NCBI GenBank assembly: GCA_963513935.1
Contig: OY740769.1
Coordinates: 69,460,984-69,524,983, forward strand
DNA from: Aphrophora alni
Lineage: Eukaryota > Arthropoda > Insecta > Hemiptera > Aphrophoridae
Direction: 5' to 3'
DNA length: 64,000 nt
In this document: positions 41,217 to 49,160 of the stretch, in pieces
Layout: each line of letters opens with the position of its first letter
Numbering within the stretch: the stretch's first letter is position 1
Made by a program: the position numbers and the translations under genes
Notes under the pieces: generated by a model
Seen by the model: the letters and a program-made list of their open reading frames with translations, nothing else
What the model was told of the DNA's origin: nothing
The model's database searches: none

Positions 41217-41282
41217 TATATTTTTTTTTGAAAAATTAATTTATGTGTAAATCATTTTACTATTACCTGTTGTACTGGAAAC

Positions 41283-42206
41283 ATGAATATAAGAAAAGAA
41301 ATTGCTAAAGAGTTGCATAAACAAGTTCGAAGGAATTTTCCAAGTCGATATGTAGAACTTAAAGGTTTAAATGATCTTTATCAGGCTGACCTTGTGGAAA
41401 TGATACCATTTTCTAAAGCCAATAAAGGTTTTAAGTATATATTGGTTTTAATAAATTGTTTTACTAAATATGCTTTAGCTGTGCCAATAAAATCTAAAAA
41501 TGCAATTGAAATTGAAAAATCATTGAAACCTATTTTAGATAAGTATCCTATGAAAAATTTGCAAACTGATAAAGGTACTGAATTTTATAATACAAAAATT
41601 CAATCGTTGTTAAAGAAATATAATGTAAATCATTATTCTACTTTTTCTGATAAGAAAGCCTCCATAGTTGAAAGATTGAACAGAACACTAAAGGGTAAAA
41701 TGTGGCAAAGCTTTAGCGAACAGGGAAATTATAAATGGTTACATTTACTCCCACTTATAGTTGATAAATATAATAATACTGTGCATAGAACAATAGGTAT
41801 GAAACCAAATGAGGTTAATAAAAACAATGAAAGTTTAGTATTAAAAAGAATTGTTAAAAAGAGAAATCTAAAAGTTGCAGCAGTACCGCGATTTCAAGAA
41901 GGTGATAAAGTTAGAATAAGTAGATATAAGAAACCGTTCACTAAAGGTTATTTACCAAATTGGAGTAATGAGGTGTACACAGTTTGGAGAATTCAATCAA
42001 CAGCTCCAGTAACATATATTTTAAAAGATGAAACCGGTACTATAATTAAAGGTGGGTTTTATCAAGAAGAATTGAGTAAAACCAAGGTTGGTGATGTATA
42101 TTTAATAGAAAAAGTGTTGCGTAAAAAAGGTGACAAATTGTTAGTGCGGTGGTTGGGATGTGATAAATCCAAAGACTCGTGGATAAATGCAAAAGATTTA
42201 ATATGA
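41283..42206 (+). CDS. int: Polinton integrase (retroviral-type, rve core)
   Basis: A 307-aa DDE integrase that would cut and join the element's ends to the target and generate the 6-bp duplication. The catalytic triad is visible: D36 (YQADLVEM), D96 (LQTDKGTEF) and E130 (SIVERLNRT), with 33 residues between the last two. The retroviral/Ty3-type IPTFSKANKG-like strand and the HRTIGMKPNEV block are present. The C-terminal ~50 residues (from VYLIEKV to WINAKDLI) form a chromodomain-like module with VRWLG, which may bind histone tails. No N-terminal HHCC zinc finger is obvious; the protein starts directly with the ELHKQVRRNFP block. The frame is intact. It lies between BIR and ATPase. Confidence 0.95.
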   Translation: MNIRKEIAKELHKQVRRNFPSRYVELKGLNDLYQADLVEMIPFSKANKGFKYILVLINCFTKYALAVPIKSKNAIEIEKSLKPILDKYPMKNLQTDKGTEFYNTKIQSLLKKYNVNHYSTFSDKKASIVERLNRTLKGKMWQSFSEQGNYKWLHLLPLIVDKYNNTVHRTIGMKPNEVNKNNESLVLKRIVKKRNLKVAAVPRFQEGDKVRISRYKKPFTKGYLPNWSNEVYTVWRIQSTAPVTYILKDETGTIIKGGFYQEELSKTKVGDVYLIEKVLRKKGDKLLVRWLGCDKSKDSWINAKDLI

Positions 42207-42296
42207 AATTTGTAAAACAATCATCTAGATTACCAATTATAAATCTAGACTCTTTTATAATGTCAAAAATAAAAATGAAACAAAAAAAAACATGGA

Positions 42297-42902
42297 ATGT
42301 TATTGCCTTGTAATATTAGATCGATTATTTGCGGCCCGTCTAATACAGGCAAAACAAATTTGGTAATCAATTTATTAGTTTCCAAAAATGGGTTATATTT
42401 CGAAAACATTTACGTATTTTCTAAATCTCTATATCAACCCAAATATAAATTTTTACAATGTGTCTTAGATGATGTGTCGGAAGTTGGCTATTATCCATTC
42501 ACTGAAAATGAAGAAATTCCAAATCCCAATGATATCAAACCAAATTCAATTATGATATTTGACGATGTGGCTTGTGAAAAACAAAATAATATTAGAAAGT
42601 ATTTTACAATGGGACGTCATAATAACATTGATACGTTTTATTTGTGTCAGACATATAGTTACGTCCCAAAACAATTAATCCGTGATAATGCCAATCTTAT
42701 TATATTGTTTAAACAAGATGAACGAAACTTGCGTCATGTCTACAATGATCATGTCAATACAGATATGGATTTTGATACTTTTAAAAACATATGTTCGCGT
42801 GGATGGAATAAAGATGGCAACTCGTTTATAGTCATTGATAAAGAGAGCGTAATGAACAAAGGTCGTTATCGATTTGGATTTGATATATTTATCAACATTT
42901 AA
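42297..42902 (+). CDS. A32/FtsK-like genome-packaging ATPase
   Basis: A 201-aa P-loop ATPase. Walker A is GPSNTGKT (residues 13-20) and Walker B is IMIFDD (85-90). A C-terminal QTYSYVPKQLIRDNANLII region carries the Gln/Asn sensor residues typical of the HerA/FtsK superfamily packaging ATPases of adenovirus-like and NCLDV viruses. It would pump the linear DNA into capsids. The start at 42297 is the only ATG in frame close to the P-loop. A short ORF starting at 42260 ends in another frame just inside the gene and may act as a uORF. The length is typical for Polintons and the frame is intact. Confidence 0.93.
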   Translation: MLLPCNIRSIICGPSNTGKTNLVINLLVSKNGLYFENIYVFSKSLYQPKYKFLQCVLDDVSEVGYYPFTENEEIPNPNDIKPNSIMIFDDVACEKQNNIRKYFTMGRHNNIDTFYLCQTYSYVPKQLIRDNANLIILFKQDERNLRHVYNDHVNTDMDFDTFKNICSRGWNKDGNSFIVIDKESVMNKGRYRFGFDIFINI

Positions 42903-42932
42903 TTTGACGTCATTCTGTTATGAGTGTTCATT

Positions 42933-44114
42933 ATGAACACTAACACACCGGAGAATATTATTATAGAAATAAATAAATTACGAAAAAATATTAAAGACAA
43001 ACATCGTACTTTAAATCGCGGAATTATGGAGACAGCGGAATTATTAGAAAAACAATTGAAACCTATTGTTGATCCTCTAAAACAATTAGTTGAGGAAAAA
43101 CAAAATTTAGAAACGGAACCTATAGAGAGGAAGCCTGTAAAACGTAGATTAGAATTAGATGAGGCAGAAAGAGAAGAAGAAGAATTAGATTATATAGATT
43201 TTGGCGAACCTTTAGAGAAACGAAAATTGTACAATCCTGTACAAGGTCAGAAACGCAAAAAAAATGAAAATTTAAGTTTAGATTTATATGCTGATGACTA
43301 TGAAGATTACGATTATGAAGATGTTGCTAGAACTAAAAGTAGGAAAAGACATATGTCTAGACACGAAACGTCTATGGATGCTGAAGATATTCAAAATAAC
43401 GAAATGGAAATAGAACCAACACATACCGAATCCGAGGTATACGAATCATCGCCTACAGGTGAAGAAATGATTAATACACCTGAAGGAAGACAAAGTATTA
43501 CAAATTATATTAATAATTCTTTTACCGGTCATATATCGAAAATTTATTTTAACAAATTTATTAATGCTGGTGGTAAAAAAATTGATATCGTTTTTGGTCC
43601 ACACATTGTTGGCAACACTTGGATGTTAGGTGATAAAGTGTTGGAACTTGATAAAGACGATTTGGTTATTAATGGCAAACAATATACTGGAACATTGGGA
43701 TTATATGAATTAATTTTTATGAACGATCCAGATCCTTACGTGTATACAGAAGAAGATTTAAACACTTATGGAGAAATTTTAAAAGAAACCAATGTGTATA
43801 GACAAAATAATTCGGCAATAGGAAAAGTGAAATCTAGTAGAGGTAAAAAATATAAGACTATAATATCAAAATTGATTAATGCAACAGGACAGGGATTAAA
43901 AATAAATAATAAATGTCGTAACAAAAAACTCGGTGAAGAAATGATTGTAACTAATTCACAACCACAATATGTATATTGGAATAGTGTTAACGAATTATGT
44001 GAGCGGTTGAAGTTATTATTATCTTCCCAACAGGCGGGCAATACAGGTCATATTAACGAAATTAATTCAATATTAGAAGAACTAGTTGAAACAGGATTAT
44101 TAATAAAGGTTTAA
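42933..44114 (+). CDS. DUF8207-like Polinton protein (393 aa)
   Basis: The N-terminal ~70 residues are a probable coiled coil (heptad-like Leu/Ile, Lys/Glu-rich). A highly charged, Lys/Arg- and Glu/Asp-rich linker follows (residues ~70-170, KRRLELDEAEREEEE type). The C-terminal domain shows VFGPHIVGNTWMLG, LVINGKQYTGTLGLYELI, YTEEDLNTYGEIL, KVKSSRGKKYK and LLSSQQAGNTG blocks. This C-terminal domain is characteristic of a family common in animal Polintons (DUF8207-type); its function is unknown, with a virion or DNA-associated role being a guess. I chose the ATG at 42933. It ends 2 bp before the next ATG, so the pair is tightly coupled. Confidence 0.85.
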   Translation: MNTNTPENIIIEINKLRKNIKDKHRTLNRGIMETAELLEKQLKPIVDPLKQLVEEKQNLETEPIERKPVKRRLELDEAEREEEELDYIDFGEPLEKRKLYNPVQGQKRKKNENLSLDLYADDYEDYDYEDVARTKSRKRHMSRHETSMDAEDIQNNEMEIEPTHTESEVYESSPTGEEMINTPEGRQSITNYINNSFTGHISKIYFNKFINAGGKKIDIVFGPHIVGNTWMLGDKVLELDKDDLVINGKQYTGTLGLYELIFMNDPDPYVYTEEDLNTYGEILKETNVYRQNNSAIGKVKSSRGKKYKTIISKLINATGQGLKINNKCRNKKLGEEMIVTNSQPQYVYWNSVNELCERLKLLLSSQQAGNTGHINEINSILEELVETGLLIKV

Positions 44115-44116
44115 AA

Positions 44117-44740
44117 ATGAGTGTAGATAAATTTGGACGACATTCTAAATTTTCAAGACAGAGGGGTCTTCAGGGTCCAGCTGGTAGAGGCTTTGAAATA
44201 ACTATAAATGGTGATTATAATATACAAAATAAGAGATTATGTAATGTTCATGAACCATTACTTGATACAGATGGAGTGAATTTAAAAACAATGAGAAACG
44301 AATGTTTGTCATTTAATAGTGAAAATAAAGAAATATATGATGGTAAAAATAGAAAAATATGTAACATCGCACCACCAACAGAGGATAATGATGTTGTAAC
44401 AAAAAAATATTTCAATCAATATGCAATTCCTATAAAAACTCGAGAAGGTCATTTCTCGTTTGAAAATAAAAAATTGCAGAACATCGCAAGTCCGGAGACG
44501 GAAAAAGATGTAATTACTTTGGGTTATTTAACCAATCATGTCTATATGAGGGATAAGGATATTAATTTACATAATAACCGCCTAATGAATGTAAAAACAT
44601 CAGATCTTGGAGATGCGGTATCTTTGCGAAAAGTTTTAAGTTTGTTGTATATGTCGTACGTTAATAGTCTAACTGGTACATCTAAAAGTGTTTTGACATA
44701 TAATGATTGGTATAAAACATTATTGCAAACTAGTATATAA
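44117..44740 (+). CDS. Fibre-like protein with collagen-like stub and four repeats (207 aa)
   Basis: Starts 2 bp after the previous stop. Residues 17-25 are a short Gly-X-Y segment (GLQGPAGRG). Four imperfect ~36-40-residue repeats follow, each built as N-x-x-L/I-x-N-I/V, then a Pro/Asp-containing turn, then D-x-V, beginning near residues 38, 78, 117 and 153. This repeat style matches trimeric phage tail-fibre shafts and proteins found in Polintons next to phospholipase A2. It is plausibly a virion surface fibre or a capsid-associated protein; receptor binding is not shown. No signal peptide or membrane segment is present. Confidence 0.8.
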   Translation: MSVDKFGRHSKFSRQRGLQGPAGRGFEITINGDYNIQNKRLCNVHEPLLDTDGVNLKTMRNECLSFNSENKEIYDGKNRKICNIAPPTEDNDVVTKKYFNQYAIPIKTREGHFSFENKKLQNIASPETEKDVITLGYLTNHVYMRDKDINLHNNRLMNVKTSDLGDAVSLRKVLSLLYMSYVNSLTGTSKSVLTYNDWYKTLLQTSI

Positions 44741-44752
44741 TTTATTTTAAAA

Positions 44753-45277
44753 ATGTACACTCAACGGCGAGGTCGTGGTCTTTTTGGTGATATTGTAAAT
44801 AAAGCTATTGACATTTTGCCTTTTGAACTACATATTCCGGGTTATCAATATTGTGGGCCTGGAACAAATTTGAGTAAGCGTTTAAAACGCGGTGATGTTG
44901 GAATTAATAAATTAGACTCTGCATGTAAAATTCACGATATAGCATATAATAAATATAGTGATAGTAAAAATCGAGCCATTGCTGATAAAGAGCTTGCCGA
45001 GAGAGCTTGGGAGAGAGTAAACGCTAAAGATAGCAGTTTAGGGGAAAAAAGTGTAGCGTGGGCGGTGACTAATATAATGAAGGCAAAAAATAAATTTGGT
45101 GGTGGCTCTAAGAAGAGAAAAAATAAAAACAATTCGACTACAAAAATTAAAAAAATGCTTGAGACTATTAAAAAAAAAGTAACCCACCTAGAAGGAAAAG
45201 GTTTATATGTTAGACCATACAGAGGCAGTGGGCAAACAGTTAAAAAAAAAAAGAAGCGCAGTACTCGACGAAAATAA
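44753..45277 (+). CDS. Parvovirus-type phospholipase A2 domain protein
   Basis: 174 aa. The Ca2+-binding loop is YCGPGT (residues 33-38), and the catalytic His-Asp dyad is H61-D62 within a CKIHDIAY block, as in parvovirus VP1u and sPLA2-like enzymes. A Gly-rich N-terminus precedes it. A strongly basic tail follows with GKGLYVRPYRGSG and poly-Lys, ending KKKKKRSTRRK. In virions this activity is used to breach endosomal membranes; here that is inferred from family. The frame ends at a TAA just after an A11 run (45242-45252). The protease continues in the -1 frame from the same region, and in related elements these two domains are often read together. The end of this ORF may therefore be an artefact of an indel or a real frameshift signal. 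Confidence 0.9.
   Translation: MYTQRRGRGLFGDIVNKAIDILPFELHIPGYQYCGPGTNLSKRLKRGDVGINKLDSACKIHDIAYNKYSDSKNRAIADKELAERAWERVNAKDSSLGEKSVAWAVTNIMKAKNKFGGGSKKRKNKNNSTTKIKKMLETIKKKVTHLEGKGLYVRPYRGSGQTVKKKKKRSTRRK
45242..45252 (+). other. A11 run at the PLA2/protease frame boundary
   Basis: Eleven consecutive A preceded by TT. The protease frame is open from 45244, i.e. from inside this run, with no ATG until 45367, although conserved protease-family residues lie upstream of that ATG. This fits -1 ribosomal frameshifting, transcriptional slippage, a disabling indel or a sequencing error. The bases alone cannot distinguish these. Confidence 0.7.
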
Positions 45278-45648
45278 TCAATTCTATTGCCAATAAACCA
45301 TTATCAACATTAGAATTATTAACTTACGCTAATATATTAAAAATACCATACTTCAGAGGAGTGTTCATGCGTGATACATTGCCAGGATTTGTATTAGATA
45401 ATGAATCAGCTATAATTAATCTTTACAGTTTCAGAGGAGATGGTACACATTGGGTTTGTTACAAAAAACGAAAAAATATTGTTCAATATTTTGACAGTTT
45501 TGGAAATTTAAGACCGCCTGTTGAATTGGAAAAATATTTGAATTCAAAAGAACGAGTAATTATTAAATTCAATTATAAAAAATTTCAAAAATTTAAATCT
45601 GTAAATTGTGGTCATTTGTGTTTGAACTTTCTCGCATCTCAGTCATGA
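45244..45648 (+). CDS. Adenain/Ulp1-like cysteine protease (maturation protease)
   Basis: A C48/adenain-type protease that would cleave capsid precursors. Counting from the first ATG (45367), the catalytic residues are H28 (GTHW), D43 (YFDSFG) and C81 (NCGHLC), with an oxyanion Gln candidate at Q74. The frame upstream of the ATG (45277-45366) encodes a LELLTYANILKIPYFRGVF segment that belongs to the family's N-terminal part, so translation starting at 45367 would lack conserved sequence. No in-frame ATG exists upstream, which points to expression by frameshift from the PLA2 ORF or to damage. The stop overlaps the next start codon (ATGA). Confidence 0.88.
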   Translation, partial: KKKEAQYSTKIINSIANKPLSTLELLTYANILKIPYFRGVFMRDTLPGFVLDNESAIINLYSFRGDGTHWVCYKKRKNIVQYFDSFGNLRPPVELEKYLNSKERVIIKFNYKKFQKFKSVNCGHLCLNFLASQS

Positions 45649-46349
45649 TTTGTATATCTGGTAGGAGTTCGGAATTTACATGCGAATTTTTTCCTCCCAT
45701 CGATTTGTCTTCATCATTAAAATGGGAAATAGGATTGGTCGATCTAATGACCTACAATTCTATCCCAAATATAGAGAAAGGTATTAACGATAAATTTTAT
45801 TATGGAAACTCTGAAGAAATCGTATTTCCAGAAGGAACATATGAAATTGATGATATAAACGACTTTTTAAAAAATGAACTGCAAAAAAAGAACAAAGAAT
45901 CTCCTAATGAAACACCGACAAAACTTGTTATTAAAGCAAATAATAATACTTTAAAAACTGAAGTTTTTTGTAATAAACGTATTTTTTTTAAAAAAGATAG
46001 TATAGCATCTTTATTAGGTTTTGAAGATGCGGATGAAGTGCCTGAAAATAAATGGCAAACATCAACCAATCAAGCAGCTATTGTCAAAGTGGATGTAATT
46101 AGGGTTGTATGCGATGTAATTAGGGGGTCATATAAGGATGGAATTGAAGGCCACGTATTACACGAATTTTATCCTGTTGTAGAACCTGGATTCAAAATAG
46201 TCGAAAAACCTACAAACGTAATTTACTTGCCTATAAACGCTAGAGGACTGTTACATAAAATCAATGTCAGATTAGAAGATCAATATGAAAAGTTAGTAAA
46301 TTTCAGAGATGAAAATATAATAATCCGTCTACACCTAAGAAGCGCATGA
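45645..46349 (+). CDS. Minor capsid (penton-like, single jelly-roll) protein
   Basis: 234 aa. The ATG overlaps the protease TGA (ATGA), a translational-coupling-like arrangement. The N-terminus has the FFPPIDLSSSLKWEIGLVDLMTYNSIPN block, followed by FPEGTYEIDDINDFL, which is characteristic of the Polinton minor capsid protein. The rest is beta-rich with a NVIYLPINARGLLHKI strand pair near the end. It would occupy five-fold vertices as penton base does in adenovirus. The position directly after the protease is the usual Polinton order. The frame is intact and there is no signal peptide. Confidence 0.85.
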   Translation: MICISGRSSEFTCEFFPPIDLSSSLKWEIGLVDLMTYNSIPNIEKGINDKFYYGNSEEIVFPEGTYEIDDINDFLKNELQKKNKESPNETPTKLVIKANNNTLKTEVFCNKRIFFKKDSIASLLGFEDADEVPENKWQTSTNQAAIVKVDVIRVVCDVIRGSYKDGIEGHVLHEFYPVVEPGFKIVEKPTNVIYLPINARGLLHKINVRLEDQYEKLVNFRDENIIIRLHLRSA

Positions 46350-46644
46350 CAACATTTTCAATCTTGTCAACCTTGTTTCAACATTCAAAAACCAGTTATA
46401 ATTTGTTTGCCTGCTTGACATTCAAAGTTATTTGCATTAGCTTGTTTTGATTACTCTCAAGGAAAGAACTTGTTTGTAGCCGGTCTTGCCTTGACATTTA
46501 AAAATATTACATCAGCTTGTTTGGCCTGCCTCACGGAAAAAGTGGTTCTAGCTAACCTTGTCTCAACATTGCATCAGCTTGAAAACTTAAAGGTTAAATA
46601 TTGTTGTCTTCTCAGAATAGTATTTCCAAGGTTAAAAAGTCAAG
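46350..46644. promoter_or_regulatory. Upstream region of first duplicated small gene, with degenerate repeats
   Basis: About 290 bp with recurring phrases such as CTTG(A/T)CATT and ATCAGCTTG, at roughly 60-100-bp spacing. Part of it (TTGCATCAGCTTGAAAACTT) recurs before the second small gene at about 47190. It is probably promoter-proximal DNA duplicated with the gene. Confidence 0.5.
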
Positions 46645-46652
46645 TATAAATA
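46645..46652 (+). promoter_or_regulatory. TATA box (TATAAATA)
   Basis: AGTATAAATACC is conserved at the same distance (46 bp) before both duplicated genes. A TTCATATTT initiator-like element lies ~22-25 bp downstream. Confidence 0.65.
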
Positions 46653-46690
46653 CCAACGATTTAGAATTCATATTTATCCAACTTTCAACA

Positions 46691-47029
46691 ATGTCATCTT
46701 TAACCATCTGTAACAGAAATAATGTTTTTGTAGAAATTTTGATGGTAAATCAGAAAAAGATGTGGGCGTTTGGTGGGTATTTAAAACCCGTCAAATCATA
46801 TGTTTCGGCTGACGAGTTCGTCTTTATTTTCAAGAACGATGTGGACGCTAAAAATTCGACAATCATCGCAAGTGACAAGCATTTAAAAGAACTTCAAGCG
46901 CTTTTTGATAAAAATGAAGTAGGAATCAAGATAACACCGGCTTCATTTTTCACACATATCGAAATGATAGACGATGTAGAAGCTGAAGTGGGCGAATGTT
47001 GGGTGCCTCAGCCCATGGAAGTAGATTGA
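46691..47029 (+). CDS. Unknown small protein, duplicated copy A (112 aa)
   Basis: The ATG at 46691 is chosen because it aligns with the start of copy B and lies 38 bp after the TATA box. Recognisable blocks shared with copy B are SLTIC-RNNVFV, KMWAFGG-LKPVKS, a DxH-x-x-E/x-LQALF region and IDDVEAxVGExW near the C-terminus. It is acidic, soluble-looking, with no signal peptide, zinc motif or enzyme signature. I do not recognise the family. Its own TATA box and a following AATAAA suggest an independent, probably late, monocistronic unit. Confidence 0.75.
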   Translation: MSSLTICNRNNVFVEILMVNQKKMWAFGGYLKPVKSYVSADEFVFIFKNDVDAKNSTIIASDKHLKELQALFDKNEVGIKITPASFFTHIEMIDDVEAEVGECWVPQPMEVD

Positions 47030-47264
47030 TTGTATTTTTATGTAATAAAAAATATTATAAAATGTATTTTTTTTTGTTTTCATTTATATTCTTAGTCAAC
47101 CTTGGCTTAACATTCTAAAAGTATTGCATCAGATTGTTTGGTTGCTTCGAGGAAAAAATGTGATTGTAGTCAACCTTGTCTTGACATTGCATCAGCTTGA
47201 AAACTTAAAGGTTAAAGATTGTTGTTTTTCCAGAATAGTGGGGGTGTTAAAGATATTTTATAAG

Positions 47265-47272
47265 TATAAATA
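47265..47272 (+). promoter_or_regulatory. TATA box (TATAAATA)
   Basis: Second copy of AGTATAAATACC, followed by TTCATTTTT, an arthropod Inr-like TCATTT, about 22-25 bp downstream. Confidence 0.65.
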
Positions 47273-47310
47273 CCGTTGATTTAGAATTCATTTTTATCCT
47301 ATTTCTCATC

Positions 47311-47625
47311 ATGGCTACATTGACTATTTGTTGTAGGAACAATGTCTTTGTAGACATATTGTACATCAATAGAGAAAAGATGTGGGCGTTTGGCGGGTTT
47401 TTGAAACCCGTCAAGTCATTTGTAACGGAGGAAGAATTTCTTCTAACTTTTAAGAAGGATGTGGAGGCTGCCGCTGTGGTTATTTGCAGCGATCAACACC
47501 AAAGAGAAATCCAGACCTTATTTGATAGAAGTGGGATGCAGGTGGTGGTGACACCGATATCATTTTATGAACATTTTACACCCATAGACGATGTGGAGGC
47601 TCAGGTGGGGGAGCGATGGTTATAA
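47311..47625 (+). CDS. Unknown small protein, duplicated copy B (104 aa)
   Basis: Tandem paralogue of the gene at 46691, roughly 45-50% identical by eye, sharing the KMWAFGG-LKPVKS and IDDVEAQVGERW blocks. The 5' flank (TATA element, leader) and the 3' flank (ATATTATAA then GTATTTTTT-GTTTTCATTTATA) are duplicated too, so a whole expression cassette was copied. The two proteins have diverged substantially while both frames stay open, which suggests selection. Function unknown. Confidence 0.75.
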   Translation: MATLTICCRNNVFVDILYINREKMWAFGGFLKPVKSFVTEEEFLLTFKKDVEAAAVVICSDQHQREIQTLFDRSGMQVVVTPISFYEHFTPIDDVEAQVGERWL

Positions 47626-47738
47626 GAAAATGTATTTTTATATAAAATAAAATATTATAATTGTATTTTTTTGTTTTCATTTATAAGATTTATTTTTTCC
47701 TATCATCAGTGTTAAAGTAGACTTCATACAAGTTGAAC

Positions 47739-47912
47739 ATGGGTTTTGTATTTACAGCAACTCACATTCCAAAATATAATTTGCAAATAAGTCCAACCAA
47801 AATCATTCGCCGACCGAAACTTGAAGAGTTAACATTGAGTAATCAATTATTTCTTAAATCCCTCCCTGGTTATAAATTAAATAGCAATTATGGATCAAAT
47901 ATTAAATATTAA
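47739..47912 (+). CDS. Small ORF overlapping the major capsid gene start (57 aa)
   Basis: ATG at 47739, TAA at 47910-47912. It overlaps the first 23 nt of the major capsid gene in another frame. It has an N-terminal hydrophobic/aromatic patch, then basic residues (IIRRPKLEELTL) and an LFLKSLPGYKL segment. A short peptide ending in a FLKSLG-like motif just before the capsid gene is, as I recall, seen in other Polintons, but I cannot check it here. It may be a tiny virion component or a uORF that tunes capsid translation. A pyrimidine-rich stretch ending in CAG lies ~30 bp before the ATG. Confidence 0.5.
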   Translation: MGFVFTATHIPKYNLQISPTKIIRRPKLEELTLSNQLFLKSLPGYKLNSNYGSNIKY

Positions 47913-49089
47913 TTCGCAAATTATTAACAATGATTCTATTATAGATTATGAATGGCATTCACATAATCCATACTCTTCTAATTCATATGGTAATAGTGAT
48001 GAAATTAGAATACCTGTACACCAACAGGATGTGTATACATTACCCAGTAAAAGTTTTTTATTAATAGAAGGTAAAATAGTAAAAGATGATGAAACTATTG
48101 ATACTTCTACCGAACTTATTAGCAATGCAATAGCATTTATGTTTGAAGAAATACGTTATGAATTATGCGGAACAGAAATAGACAGAGTTAAAAATGTTGG
48201 TATTACAACAACTATGAAAAATATTTTAACATTGCGGCCTGGTGAAGGAAATTTAATCAAGAATTCTGGATGGTCAACAGACACATCGTCTTTATCAGAC
48301 AAAGGTACTTTTTCTTATTGCATACCACTAAGACTTTGGCTTGGTTTCGCCGAAGATTATAAACACATTATTTTAAATGTTAAACAAGAATTAGTTTTAT
48401 TACGATCTTCTACAGACAAAAATGCAATTCTTCAAAAAACTGCAGTATCAACACCTTTTAAAATAAATATATCTAAAATTGTATGGAAAATTCCTTACGT
48501 GCGAGTTGATGATGAAATAAAATTGTCTTTATTGAAAATGACGGATCAAGACCGACCAATATCGTTAGCTTTCAGACGCTGGCAACTACATGATTATCCT
48601 GTTCTACCATCGTCAAAAAATCAAACTTGGACTGTTAAAACTTCGTCTATGTTAGAGAAACCGCGATATGTAATTATTGGATTTCAAACAGGAAAAAAAG
48701 ATAGCTATACACATATCGCCGGTCATTTTGATTTTTGCAAGATTGAGAACATTAAACTCTATTTAAATTCAAAATATTATCCTTATGATAATATAAATGG
48801 AAACAAAGCAATTATATATGATTTTTATAGCAAATTTCAGTCATCATATTACCAAGGAAGTGATGATCAACCTTTTCTTGACAAACTTGTTTTTCTCCAA
48901 AAAACGCCATTATTTGTAATTGACTGTTCGAAGCAGGTGGATACATTAAAAACAGGTTCATTAGATGTAAGACTTGAACTACAAACTGCTGAAGATTTTC
49001 CAGCCAGCACAGCCTGTTATTGTCTAATTATTCATGATGCTCTTGTCCAATACACACCACTTTCAGGAATTGTTAAAAAAATAATGTAG
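47890..49089 (+). CDS. Major capsid protein (double jelly-roll, hexon-like)
   Basis: 399 aa, intact. The N-terminal block HSHNPYSSNSYGNSDEIRIP followed by QQDVYTLPSKSFLLIEGK is diagnostic for the Polinton/adintovirus major capsid protein. A middle region LRLWLGFAEDYKHIILNVKQELVL is the end of the first jelly-roll, and RPISLAFRRWQLHDYP starts the second. It would form the trimeric capsomers of an icosahedral shell. Length and position (last rightward gene) are typical. It ends 18 bp before a poly(A) signal. Confidence 0.95.
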   Translation: MDQILNINSQIINNDSIIDYEWHSHNPYSSNSYGNSDEIRIPVHQQDVYTLPSKSFLLIEGKIVKDDETIDTSTELISNAIAFMFEEIRYELCGTEIDRVKNVGITTTMKNILTLRPGEGNLIKNSGWSTDTSSLSDKGTFSYCIPLRLWLGFAEDYKHIILNVKQELVLLRSSTDKNAILQKTAVSTPFKINISKIVWKIPYVRVDDEIKLSLLKMTDQDRPISLAFRRWQLHDYPVLPSSKNQTWTVKTSSMLEKPRYVIIGFQTGKKDSYTHIAGHFDFCKIENIKLYLNSKYYPYDNINGNKAIIYDFYSKFQSSYYQGSDDQPFLDKLVFLQKTPLFVIDCSKQVDTLKTGSLDVRLELQTAEDFPASTACYCLIIHDALVQYTPLSGIVKKIM

Positions 49090-49106
49090 AAAAATTATTT
49101 TAAACT

Positions 49107-49121
49107 AATAAAACTTTTATT
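49107..49121. terminator. Convergent poly(A) signals between capsid and PolB genes
   Basis: AATAAA on the plus strand (49107-49112) and TTTATT, i.e. AATAAA on the minus strand (49116-49121), are 3 bp apart. A second minus-strand signal is at 49139-49144. Transcripts from both halves of the element would overlap here. Confidence 0.75.
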
Positions 49122-49160
49122 TACATAACATATGTTTCTTTATTTTACACTTTAATACAT

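Noticed and set aside
43766..44041. 91-codon antisense frame within the DUF8207-like gene
   Set aside because: Shadow of a conserved sense gene. The same applies to antisense frames at 44932-45132, 45800-46069 and 51101-51313.
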